In this document: positions 1-6,339 of the stretch, in pieces | Layout: every line of letters begins with the position of its first letter | Position numbering within the stretch: the stretch's first letter is position 1 | Source of the DNA: an uncultured Oscillospiraceae bacterium | GTDB lineage: Bacteria; Bacillota; Clostridia; Oscillospirales; Acutalibacteraceae | Reading direction: 5' to 3' | Assembly (NCBI GenBank): GCA_900549755.1 | Contig: URPQ01000030.1 | Span: forward strand, 1 to 22,142 | DNA length: 22,142 bases | Made by a program: the position numbers and the translations under genes | The notes under the pieces: model-generated | What the model was told of the DNA's origin: nothing | Database searches by the model: none | The model's input: only the letters and a program-made list of their open reading frames with translations

Positions 1-1445
1 ACGAGCATCTGCGGAACAAATCCGAGAACCGCACCAACACCGGCTACGATACCGTCGTTAATAAGACCCGCCAGCCAATCGGCAGCGCCTGCTTTATCAA
101 GTCCGTCGCCCACGAGCACCGGTATACCGGGAACCCAAACGCCGTAATCGGCAGGATCGGGCTCGTCAAAGCCGTTTTTCTCGAAGTAGGAAACAGCGTC
201 CTTATAAGACATTGCAACCGTTTCTTCTTCCTCTGCCTTAGAAAGGTTCGAGGGAATCTCTGAGTAGTAAGCCGTCATTGTATTTATTGCCAGGGTTTCT
301 TCATCCTCAACGTCAACAGTGGCGGTCTTTGAATCGGTGGTGAAGCTCTTTATTTCATCAAGAGCCTTGTCAGCGTCAAAATCATCCGCACCCACTTCAA
401 TTTCGGTAAACGCCTGAACAGCCTGAGAAGCCGCGGTAAAATCGTCTGCGTCAGCGCTGTAAGCCTTAGAGCCTATGCCTAAAAGGTGCCAGCCGTCGCC
501 GAAAAGTCCGTCGTTTGCCCAGTCGGTAGCGGCAGAGCCTACGGTTACCATTGATATGTAATAAACAAGGAACATTACAAGCGCGAATATCGGAAGACCG
601 AGCCAGCGGTTTGTAACTACGCGGTCGATTTTATCCGAGGTGGACAACTGACCGACGTTTTTCTTCTTGTAGCACGCCTTTATAATGGAGGCTATGTAGA
701 GATAACGCTCGTTTGTAATAATACTCTCGGCGTCGTCGTCACATTCCTTCTCGGCAGCCTTAATATCATTTTCAATATGTGCCAAAACCGTGCCGTCAAG
801 CTTTAATTGAGCCAGTACCTTATCGTCACGCTCGAAAATCTTTATTGCGTACCAGCGCTGCTGTTCCTCGGGCATATTGTGAACCGCAGCTTCCTCAATG
901 TGGGCAATAGCGTGTTCAACAGTGCCTGAAAAGCTGTGCTGCGGAATGGTCTTTGTGTGCTCTGCCGCGTCTATTGCAGCCTCGGCAGCCTCGGTAATTC
1001 CCGTACCCTTAAGGGCGGAAATTTCAACTATTTTGCAGCCTAACTGACGGGACAGCTCCTCGGTGTTTATCTTATCGCCGTTTTTACGAACAACGTCCAT
1101 CATATTGATGGCAATAACTACCGGTATGCCAAGCTCTACAAGCTGTGTGGTTAAATAAAGGTTTCTTTCAAGGTTTGTTCCGTCGATAATGTTCAGTATC
1201 GCGTCGGGACGCTCTGTAATAAGGTAATTTCTCGCAACAACCTCTTCAAGTGTGTAAGGCGACAGGGAATAAATACCCGGAAGGTCGGTGATTATAACGC
1301 CGTCGTGCTTTTTAAGCTTACCTTCTTTTTTCTCTACCGTAACGCCCGGCCAGTTACCTACAAACTGGTTGGAGCCGGTAAGTGCGTTGAACAGGGTAGT
1401 TTTACCGCAGTTCGGGTTGCCCGCAAGGGCAATTCTTATACTCAT
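1..1445 (-). CDS. feoB: Ferrous iron transporter B, C-terminal part cut off by the window edge
   Basis: FeoB is a polytopic membrane protein with an N-terminal GTPase domain; it imports Fe(II). About 481 residues are present and the core membrane domain continues outside the window. The GTPase motifs are clear: P-loop GNPNCGKTT at residues 9-17, DLPG at 54-57 and NMMD at 114-117, followed by the helical regulatory region. The first membrane segment (WLGLPIFALVMFLVYYIS) begins near residue 283. After the typical ATDWANDGLFGDGWH stretch comes an acidic insert of roughly 100 residues (about nt 130-470) before VPGIPVLVGDGLD, where many relatives have only a short loop. The ATG at 1443-1445 is preceded by a GAGAGG ribosome binding site. 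It is the last visible gene of the feoA-feoA-feoB operon. The family call is certain; transport of iron by this copy is inferred from the family. Confidence 0.97.
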   Translation of the reverse strand, partial: MSIRIALAGNPNCGKTTLFNALTGSNQFVGNWPGVTVEKKEGKLKKHDGVIITDLPGIYSLSPYTLEEVVARNYLITERPDAILNIIDGTNLERNLYLTTQLVELGIPVVIAINMMDVVRKNGDKINTEELSRQLGCKIVEISALKGTGITEAAEAAIDAAEHTKTIPQHSFSGTVEHAIAHIEEAAVHNMPEEQQRWYAIKIFERDDKVLAQLKLDGTVLAHIENDIKAAEKECDDDAESIITNERYLYIASIIKACYKKKNVGQLSTSDKIDRVVTNRWLGLPIFALVMFLVYYISMVTVGSAATDWANDGLFGDGWHLLGIGSKAYSADADDFTAASQAVQAFTEIEVGADDFDADKALDEIKSFTTDSKTATVDVEDEETLAINTMTAYYSEIPSNLSKAEEEETVAMSYKDAVSYFEKNGFDEPDPADYGVWVPGIPVLVGDGLDKAGAADWLAGLINDGIVAGVGAVLGFVPQML

Positions 1446-1469
1446 AGCTTTTCCTCTCTCTTTCTTTAA

Positions 1470-1483
1470 TTAGCCCGGGCTAA
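1470..1483. promoter_or_regulatory. 14-nt perfect palindrome TTAG-CCCGGG-CTAA upstream of feoB
   Basis: TTAGCCCGGGCTAA is a perfect palindrome in the 78-nt gap between feoA and feoB, about 25 nt before the feoB start. It has the same TTAG-N6-CTAA layout as the two operators in front of the operon. Next to it (1502-1516) is a small hairpin, GGGGA-ACCGC-TCCCC. It could be an internal repressor site or an mRNA structure that adjusts feoB relative to feoA; the sequence alone does not decide. Confidence 0.4.
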
Positions 1484-1525
1484 CCCCGAGACTTAAAATA
1501 TGGGGAACCGCTCCCCGAAAAAAGC

Positions 1526-1747
1526 TTATTCAACCTCGATCATTTCCGCGTCGGCTTTTCTGAGCGATAACTCATAGCCGCGCACGGTAACTTCTACCGG
1601 GTCGCCTAAGGGTGCTACCTTACGGATATGCACTTCAACGCCTTTGGTAATGCCCATATCCATAATTCTGCGCTTTACAGCGCCCTCGCCCGTAAGCTTT
1701 ACGACCTTTACGGTCTCGCCTACCTTTGTGTCCTTCAAAGTTTTCAT
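1526..1747 (-). CDS. feoA: FeoA-family small iron transport protein (operon copy 2)
   Basis: FeoA proteins are small cytosolic SH3-like beta-barrel proteins that bind or modulate FeoB. This one has 73 residues, the usual size. It shows the family pattern: a polar start, VKLTGEGAVKRRIMDMGITKG (a loop-helix with the conserved LxDMGI-x-G signature), then beta strands ending in LSLRKADAEMIEVE. The ATG is preceded by AAGGAGGAGAAACAG, a very strong ribosome binding site. It lies 29 nt downstream of the other feoA and 80 nt upstream of feoB on the same strand. Two successive FeoA genes before FeoB are common in Clostridia. The family call is firm; how the two copies divide the work is unknown. Confidence 0.93.
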   Translation of the reverse strand: MKTLKDTKVGETVKVVKLTGEGAVKRRIMDMGITKGVEVHIRKVAPLGDPVEVTVRGYELSLRKADAEMIEVE

Positions 1748-1776
1748 CTGTTTCTCCTCCTTATCAGATTTATTGC

Positions 1777-1989
1777 TTAAATCATTATTTTTTGCGCCAT
1801 TTCGCGGCTTACCGCAACGCGGGTCTCCTTAACGTTGACAATAAGATTTCCGCCCATGGTATTAACGATTGTTACGTTGCCCCCAACGACAAAGCCGAGG
1901 TTTTCAAGGTGCTGCTTTACCTCGGGGCTGCCGCCTATCTTCTTTATAACGTTTTCTTCTCCTACATTGGCTAATAACAGCGGCATCAT
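1777..1989 (-). CDS. feoA: FeoA-family small iron transport protein (operon copy 1)
   Basis: This is the first gene of the feo operon, about 70 residues. It has the FeoA fold pattern: MPLLLANVGEENVIKKIGG, then VKQHLENLGFVVGGNVTIVN and a strand-rich end with NLIVNVKETRVAVSREMAQKIMI. It differs from its neighbour in lacking the basic KRR stretch, and it has the LxxLGF-xxGxxV pattern. An upstream TTG at 2004 is in frame, but the GGAG at 1999-2002 lies 9 nt before the ATG at 1987-1989, so the ATG pair at 1989/1986 is the better start. The two operator-like palindromes lie 27-80 nt upstream, in the 5' leader and at the transcription start. Confidence 0.92.
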   Translation of the reverse strand: MMPLLLANVGEENVIKKIGGSPEVKQHLENLGFVVGGNVTIVNTMGGNLIVNVKETRVAVSREMAQKIMI

Positions 1990-2015
1990 TATGCATATCT
2001 CCAATCATATAAAAA

Positions 2016-2029
2016 TTAGCGCTTGCTAA
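2016..2029. promoter_or_regulatory. Operator-like inverted repeat, feo proximal (TTAG-N6-CTAA)
   Basis: TTAGCGCTTGCTAA matches the upstream palindrome except for the base after the centre and the flanks. Its centre is 34 nt, about three helical turns, from the centre of the 2044-2069 palindrome, so two repressor dimers could bind the same face of the DNA. It lies in the feo 5' leader. Identity as a DtxR/IdeR-type iron box is inferred from the TTAG/CTAA half-sites and the regulated gene. Confidence 0.6.
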
Positions 2030-2043
2030 CTTTTTGCTCGATA

Positions 2044-2069
2044 AATAGGTTAGCGCTCGCTAACCTATT
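2044..2069. promoter_or_regulatory. 26-nt palindromic operator overlapping the feo transcription start
   Basis: Two perfectly complementary 12-nt arms (AATAGGTTAGCG and its complement) flank a central CT. The AGGTTAG...CTAACCT core resembles DtxR/IdeR iron-repressor boxes. The feo promoter -10 box ends at 2073, so transcription should begin inside this palindrome, an arrangement expected for direct repression. No repressor gene is present in the window. Confidence 0.7.
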
Positions 2070-2072
2070 AAC

Positions 2073-2101
2073 ATTTTATATCTTTACCGCCCTTATGTCA
2101 A
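2073..2101 (-). promoter_or_regulatory. feo operon promoter
   Basis: Read on the minus strand, TTGACA (2096-2101) is followed by a 17-nt spacer and TAAAAT (2073-2078). This is a near-consensus sigma-A promoter pointing into feoA, with the start expected near 2066, inside the palindromic operator. Confidence 0.75.
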
Positions 2102-2290
2102 TATTTTTTTGAAAATTTTATTTTTTTCGGCAAAATGTAAAATCGGTCAATTCTTTTTAAGAGCTAACTGTGCAAATTTACAATTCGTTAAAAAATCCTT
2201 TCGAATTATGTCCGAGAACAAAGTATAACGCAAAATTTTAGGACAAGCTAAGCTCGGATATCATAATTTATAAGGTAGATTTCATAAACA
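2102..2290. other. Intergenic spacer between the feo promoter and the next transcription unit
   Basis: AT-rich stretch with no convincing reading frame. It separates the feo promoter from the terminator of the next minus-strand unit. One weak TTAG-N6-CTAA match (2238-2251, TTAGGACAAGCTAA) lacks extended symmetry and lies upstream of the promoter; I do not call it an operator. Confidence 0.5.
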
Positions 2291-2328
2291 TAAAAATCAG
2301 CCGTGACCCGATATGGGTCACGGCTGAT
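2291..2328 (-). terminator. Intrinsic terminator after the small-protein gene
   Basis: A perfect 14-bp stem (ATCAGCCGTGACCC and its complement) with a GATAT loop. On the minus strand the stem is followed by TTTTTATG, so it terminates transcription coming from 2941 towards 2353. The plus strand has no U-tract. Confidence 0.9.
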
Positions 2329-2352
2329 GAATACGCTACACCGCGCGGCGGG

Positions 2353-2505
2353 TTATTTGCCCCAATTGGCGTATTTAACGGCAATTTCTAAAAATCTTCT
2401 TTCAATTTCCTTTCGGTCATCCTCCGAAAGCGCTCTTAACTGCTTGAGCATTTCCTCCTCTTTAAAGGTTATTAAAAAATAATTATTTCCCTGATTGTTA
2501 CACAA
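2353..2505 (-). CDS. Small 50-residue protein, family unknown; paralogue of the one at 19573-19728
   Basis: A 50-residue cytosolic, charged, probably helical protein. It begins at a TTG preceded by AAAGGGAG at good distance and ends in KYANWGK. Its core (EEEMLKQLRALSEDDRKEIE, then RRFLEIAVKYA) matches the small protein at 19573-19728 at about 30 of 50 positions, counted by eye, and the two share the ribosome binding site pattern AAAGG(G/A)AGTAAT. Conservation in two places, including the translation signal, is strong evidence that both are real genes. It follows the 2555-2941 gene by 49 nt and is closed by the 2291-2328 terminator, so the two are probably co-transcribed. I do not recognise the family. 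Confidence 0.75.
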   Translation of the reverse strand: MCNNQGNNYFLITFKEEEMLKQLRALSEDDRKEIERRFLEIAVKYANWGK

Positions 2506-2554
2506 TTCTATTACTCCCTTTATATTATTTAAGCTATGAAAAAAGAAGCAATTT

Positions 2555-2941
2555 TCAGGATAAATATCGTCCTAAATATGTAATAACGTCATATAGAACA
2601 GTCTTGTTATTTTCCGCCAGTACCGAAAGTATTTGAAGTGTGTCTGAATTTTTAATTTCATATCCTATTGAAATAAGCACGTCATGAAGCACGGATATTT
2701 TGCTCTCGCACATGGAAATATTATGGTTATGGCAGCAGCCTGTTGAGGGCGGCGCAATACGGTAGGCTGATGATTCCTTAATCTTTTCCATATCCACCGG
2801 TTCAAACGATGACTCGTTGAGCAAATTATGATATTCAGAGTGATGCGCGGCGATAAATTCGGCATTTATTAAAAATGTGCAAAGCAATGTAATTACAATT
2901 ATGTAGGCGCATAAAAGCCTTTTGCAATGCGGTTTATCCAT
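2555..2941 (-). CDS. Predicted secreted or membrane-anchored His/Cys-rich protein, function unknown
   Basis: About 128 residues from the ATG at 2939-2941, which is 8 nt after GGGGAG; the upstream GTG (2950) and ATG (2947) lie too close to that site. The N-terminus is a signal-type sequence: basic residues (KPHCKRLL) then a hydrophobic stretch (LLCAYIIVITLLCTFLI) ending near residue 25. The mature part is polar and carries metal-ligand-like residues: HHSEYH shortly after the hydrophobic segment, and GCCHNHNISMC in the middle. The second half has alternating helices, and no family is recognised. It has its own good promoter and is followed by the 50-residue gene. Its position between the iron importer and thyX does not by itself assign a role; metal binding is only a guess from composition. 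Confidence 0.7.
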   Translation of the reverse strand: MDKPHCKRLLCAYIIVITLLCTFLINAEFIAAHHSEYHNLLNESSFEPVDMEKIKESSAYRIAPPSTGCCHNHNISMCESKISVLHDVLISIGYEIKNSDTLQILSVLAENNKTVLYDVITYLGRYLS

Positions 2942-2980
2942 AAACATCACTCCCCTTCAGCGTCGTTTGGATACAAGTAC

Positions 2981-3009
2981 ATTATAACACTGTATAGTAT
3001 AAAATGCAA
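2981..3009 (-). promoter_or_regulatory. Promoter for the 2941-2353 unit
   Basis: On the minus strand TTGCAT (3004-3009), a 17-nt spacer and a perfect TATAAT (2981-2986). It points to the secreted-protein gene starting at 2941 and is divergent from the thyX promoter 100 nt away. Confidence 0.75.
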
Positions 3010-3110
3010 CAATTATTTTATATTTTAGCAAAAAAGTAATCTAAAAATGTCAAATGCTGTATTATTCAGGGGGTGCCAAAACAAATTTTTGCGAAATAGT
3101 TAAAATGTGA

Positions 3111-3139
3111 TTGATAACAGCGCGTTTTCCTGTTATAAT
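3111..3139 (+). promoter_or_regulatory. thyX operon promoter
   Basis: TTGATA (3111-3116), a 17-nt spacer, and TATAAT (3134-3139), with the start expected near 3146. The thyX ATG is at 3171 after GGGGGAAG. The longer reading frame beginning at 3111 would start inside the -35 box and is rejected. Confidence 0.8.
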
Positions 3140-3170
3140 TAAAAGGATTAAACTACAGGGGGAAGATAAA

Positions 3171-3944
3171 ATGGCAAAGGTTATTCTGCTGGCGCACACG
3201 CCGAACCCCGAGCACACGGTGGCTGCGGCGGCAAAGCTGTGCTACAGCAGCTCGGATATAACAGGGCTTACCGACAGCCTGACTGATGAAAAGGCGGCGG
3301 CATTTGTAGAAATGCTTTCGGAAATAGGGCACGAAAGCCCTATAGAGCACGCAAGCTTTACCTTCGGTATTGAAGGTGTTTCGCGCTCGCTTTTGGCACA
3401 GATAACAAGGCACAGAATGGCGTCCTTCTCGGTAAAAAGTCAGCGCTATGTGCGCGAGGGCAGCTTCGGCTATGTTACCCCGCCCGAAATTGCGGCAGAC
3501 CCCGAGGCTAAAAAGCTTTACGATGAAATAATGGCGGAGGACCAGAGAAAATACGACCGCCTTGCCGAAATTTTAAAGGAAAAGCATATAAAAACCTTTA
3601 TGGCAGAGGGTAAGGACGAAAAAACCGCAACCCGCCTTGCCGAGAAAAAGGCGATTGAGGACGCGCGCTTTGTGCTGCCCAACTCCTGCGAGACGCAGAT
3701 GGTTATGACAATGAACGCCCGCTCGCTTAAAAATTTCTTCCATATTCGCTGCTGCAACAGGGCGCAGTGGGAAATAAGGGATATTGCCGACCAAATGCTC
3801 GCACTGGTGTCGGCTGTAGCGCCAGAGCTTTTCAAAAATGCGGGACCCGCCTGCGTTTGCGGCGCCTGCTCTGAAGGTAAAATGTCCTGCGGAAAGGCAG
3901 ACGAGGTGCGCCGCCATATAGGAGAGCTTAAAAACAATGGGTAG
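3171..3944 (+). CDS. thyX: Flavin-dependent thymidylate synthase ThyX
   Basis: ThyX makes dTMP from dUMP using methylenetetrahydrofolate and reduced FAD. The protein has 257 residues, normal for clostridial ThyX. The diagnostic ThyX motif RHRxxSxxxxSxR is present at residues 80-92 (RHRMASFSVKSQR), and the C-terminal part has the nucleotide-binding RCCNRAQWEIRDIADQM stretch. The end carries a cysteine cluster (CVCGACSEGKMSC), also seen in clostridial homologues. The start chosen is the ATG at 3171 with a strong GGGGGAAG site; the upstream extension overlaps the promoter. It overlaps the thymidylate kinase gene by 8 nt, so synthesis and phosphorylation of dTMP are translationally coupled. This is the first gene of a long plus-strand operon. 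Confidence 0.97.
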   Translation: MAKVILLAHTPNPEHTVAAAAKLCYSSSDITGLTDSLTDEKAAAFVEMLSEIGHESPIEHASFTFGIEGVSRSLLAQITRHRMASFSVKSQRYVREGSFGYVTPPEIAADPEAKKLYDEIMAEDQRKYDRLAEILKEKHIKTFMAEGKDEKTATRLAEKKAIEDARFVLPNSCETQMVMTMNARSLKNFFHIRCCNRAQWEIRDIADQMLALVSAVAPELFKNAGPACVCGACSEGKMSCGKADEVRRHIGELKNNG

Positions 3945-4590
3945 GCTTATAGTGATTGAGGGGCTGGACGGCAGTGGAAAATCCACCCAATTAGAGCTTT
4001 TGCCGAAAAAGCTGAAAGCACGCGGAACAGACTGCCGCACGGTTTCTTTCCCGCAGTATGAAAGCGATTCGAGCGCGCTTGTAAAAATGTATCTGCGCGG
4101 CGATTTCGGCACTCACCCGGATGATGTAAACCCATACGCCGCCTCTGCCTTTTACACGGTGGACAGGTACGCCTCGTATAAATCCGTTTGGGGCGATTAT
4201 TACAACGCGGGCGGAACGGTCGTTGCGGGGCGGTACACCACATCTAACGCCATTCATCAGGCATCGAAATTAAGCCCCGATAAATGGAAACCGTTTCTTG
4301 ATTGGCTTTACGATTTTGAGTATAACAAAATAGGTATTCCGCAACCCGACAGAGTAATATTTTTGGATATGCCGATTGAAGTGTCGCAGCGGCTTTTAAA
4401 CCGCCGCTACTCAGAGGACGGCGGCAAAAAGGATATTCACGAAAGCGATATTGAATACCTTGAAAGCTGTAGGCGAGCGGCGCTTTTCACGGCGGAATAT
4501 TCGGGCTGGATAACCGTGCCCTGCGCTAAGGACGGCAAGCCGCGCGGAATTGAGGATATATCAAACGAAATACTTGAAAGGGTGCTTTAG
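3937..4590 (+). CDS. tmk: Thymidylate kinase-like protein
   Basis: Expected to phosphorylate dTMP to dTDP with ATP. The 217-residue protein has a perfect P-loop (GLDGSGKST, residues 9-17), a DR pair at 76-77 (TVDRYASY), and a basic lid region around NRRYSEDGGKK (residues 155-165). The second DR(Y/F)xxS motif of classical Tmk is replaced by GRYTTSNAIHQ at residues 98-108. The lid and the QPDRVIFLDMP stretch fit the deoxynucleoside-monophosphate kinase family. The start overlaps the end of thyX by 8 nt, and the stop is 1 nt before the next start. Location directly after thyX supports dTMP as substrate. It may be a divergent Tmk paralogue rather than the essential copy. Confidence 0.88.
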   Translation: MGRLIVIEGLDGSGKSTQLELLPKKLKARGTDCRTVSFPQYESDSSALVKMYLRGDFGTHPDDVNPYAASAFYTVDRYASYKSVWGDYYNAGGTVVAGRYTTSNAIHQASKLSPDKWKPFLDWLYDFEYNKIGIPQPDRVIFLDMPIEVSQRLLNRRYSEDGGKKDIHESDIEYLESCRRAALFTAEYSGWITVPCAKDGKPRGIEDISNEILERVL

Positions 4591-4591
4591 T

Positions 4592-5137
4592 ATGGTTTAC
4601 GTTTTTTTGGCAAACGGCTTTGAAGAATGTGAGGCGCTTGTCCCCGTTGATATTCTGCGGCGCGGCGGCATAAAGGTTAGTACCGTAGGCGTGGGCGGCA
4701 GTGAAATAACCGGCGCTCACGGAATAAGGGTCTGCTGCGATATAGGCGAAAATGAAATTAAAGAAAGCGATATGCAGGCGGTAATACTGCCTGGCGGAAT
4801 GCCCGGCACGCTCAACCTTGAAAAAAGCGCGGCGGTGCAAAACGCGCTTGACTATGCCGCCGAACGGGGCTTGATTATAGGCGCGATATGCGCGGCACCC
4901 TCGGTGCTCGGGCACAAGGGGATTTTAAAGGGTAAAAAAGCCACCTGTTTCCCCGGGTTTGAAAAGGACCTGATAGGCGCTGAATTTAAGGAAGTGCCCG
5001 CCCAGCGCGACGGCAATATTGTAACCGCTTGCGGTGCGGGAGCGGCTTTCGACTTTGGCTTTTTGCTGCTTGAAACGCTTACGGGCGATAAGGCGGCAGC
5101 TGAGGAGCTTAAAAAAGCAATGCTTTATAAAAAATAA
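4592..5137 (+). CDS. DJ-1/PfpI family protein (YajL/ThiJ-like)
   Basis: A 181-residue protein of the DJ-1/PfpI class, of the kind variously reported as glyoxalase, deglycase or redox chaperone; the substrate here is unknown. The fold markers are present: an N-terminal strand and FANGFEECE-type turn with the conserved glutamate at residue 14, DILRRGGIKV, the LPGGMPGTLNL loop at residues 66-76, and the nucleophile elbow with cysteine 100 in GAICAAPSVLG. The longer frame starting at 4550 is rejected because it lies inside tmk; the ATG at 4592 immediately follows the tmk stop, with the ribosome binding site GAAAGGGTG inside tmk. It is part of the thyX operon, with no obvious link to nucleotide metabolism. 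Confidence 0.92.
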   Translation: MVYVFLANGFEECEALVPVDILRRGGIKVSTVGVGGSEITGAHGIRVCCDIGENEIKESDMQAVILPGGMPGTLNLEKSAAVQNALDYAAERGLIIGAICAAPSVLGHKGILKGKKATCFPGFEKDLIGAEFKEVPAQRDGNIVTACGAGAAFDFGFLLLETLTGDKAAAEELKKAMLYKK

Positions 5138-5157
5138 TTTTTGCGGAGAGGAAAACA

Positions 5158-6339
5158 ATGGACGAAAAAAATCCCGATATTACCCCCGAAAATAATGAAA
5201 ACAATAATACATTTGAGGACGATTTTGTAATAGGCAAGGGCTTTGAAATAAGCGAGGAGCCCATAATGCCCGCACCCAAGAAACGCGGGGCAAAGCACTC
5301 TGCGGGCAAAAACACACTTAAAAACATAATTTGGATTCTCTGCATAGTGGTAGTGTCCGTTGGGCTTGCCTTCGGCATAATTTTTGCGGGAGCGGACTAT
5401 ATGGGCATAGGCTTCGGCAGGGGAAATGACTGCGAGGTAGTAATAGAGCAGGGAATGTCAACTGGACAGATAGCCGAGCGGCTAAAGGAGTGCGGCGCGG
5501 TTAAAATACCCATGCTTTTCAGGGTTTACGCAAAGCTAAAACACTACGACGGCAAGTTTAAATACGGGCTTTACACCTTTAATAACGAGGCGGGCTACGA
5601 GGCGCTTTCGGTTATGCTTATAGAAGAGGGCGCAAAGGCGAACAGCATTAAGGTGACTATACCCGAAATGTCCTCGGTTGACGATATTGCGAAAATTCTT
5701 GAAGAAAAGGGAATTTGCGAAAAAGCCGATTTTATTGACGAGGTTCAGCACGGCAGCTTTGATTACGATTTTGTAAAGGATATACCTACCGAAAAGGTTT
5801 ATTACAGGCTTGAAGGCTACCTTTTCCCCGAAACATATAATTTTTACTCATATGATTCCAAGGAGTGCGCGCACTTAGCCATTGACCGTATGCTTAAAAC
5901 GCTTGACAGCAAGCTGACCGAGGGTGTGCGGGCTAAAATATCCAAAAGCGGCTACACGCTGCACGAGGTTATGACCTTAGCCTCAATAGTAGAACTTGAG
6001 GCGGGCGGCAGCCCCGAGGAAATGCCGAATGTGGCGGCGGTGTTCTATAACCGCCTAAAGAGCGACGAATACCCGAAGCTGCAATCCTCACCCACACAGA
6101 AATACCCCTACGGCTCGGGCAAGTACGATACCTATAAATCGGACGGATTACCGCCCGGACCCTTGTGCTCGCCGAGTGAGAACTCCATAAAAGCGGCAGC
6201 CGACCCGACTGCGAATTTCGATTACTACTACTTTGTGACCGACGCTAAAATGAAGTTTTACTATAACAAGACCTTAACCGAGCACAACAACACGATAAAC
6301 CGACTTAAAAGGGAGAACAACTGGATTGGCGATAAATAA
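5158..6339 (+). CDS. mltG: Endolytic peptidoglycan transglycosylase MltG (YceG-like)
   Basis: MltG cuts nascent peptidoglycan strands at the outer face of the membrane. The 393-residue protein has a cytosolic, acidic and Asn-rich N-terminus (residues 1-50), a single membrane segment at about 53-78 (IIWILCIVVVSVGLAFGIIF), and the YceG domain to the end. The LysM-like subdomain includes GMSTGQIAERLKECG and IPEMSSVDDIAKILEEKG. The catalytic glutamate is likely E279 in LASIVELEAGG, followed by FYNRLKSDEYPKLQSSPT and PYGSGKYDTYKSDGLPPGP. The ATG has GGAGAGG upstream. It overlaps the U32 gene by 14 nt. It shares the operon with a class B PBP two genes on, which fits a cell-wall role. Confidence 0.96.
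   Translation: MDEKNPDITPENNENNNTFEDDFVIGKGFEISEEPIMPAPKKRGAKHSAGKNTLKNIIWILCIVVVSVGLAFGIIFAGADYMGIGFGRGNDCEVVIEQGMSTGQIAERLKECGAVKIPMLFRVYAKLKHYDGKFKYGLYTFNNEAGYEALSVMLIEEGAKANSIKVTIPEMSSVDDIAKILEEKGICEKADFIDEVQHGSFDYDFVKDIPTEKVYYRLEGYLFPETYNFYSYDSKECAHLAIDRMLKTLDSKLTEGVRAKISKSGYTLHEVMTLASIVELEAGGSPEEMPNVAAVFYNRLKSDEYPKLQSSPTQKYPYGSGKYDTYKSDGLPPGPLCSPSENSIKAAADPTANFDYYYFVTDAKMKFYYNKTLTEHNNTINRLKRENNWIGDK

Noticed and set aside
1644..2029. Plus-strand frames opposite the feoA genes
   Set aside because: They run through the feoA genes and the start region of the operon and have no family signature.
2238..2251. A further TTAG-N6-CTAA site (TTAGGACAAGCTAA)
   Set aside because: The inner six bases and flanks have no symmetry and it lies upstream of the promoter; such a short match can occur by chance in AT-rich DNA.
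3111..3170. Longer ThyX start adding 20 residues
   Set aside because: The start would coincide with the -35 box, the extra residues do not resemble ThyX, and the ATG at 3171 has GGGGGAAG in front.
3518..4257. Several long minus-strand frames opposite thyX and tmk
   Set aside because: Antisense shadows with Arg/Ser/Pro-rich composition and no ribosome binding sites; the plus-strand genes have diagnostic motifs.
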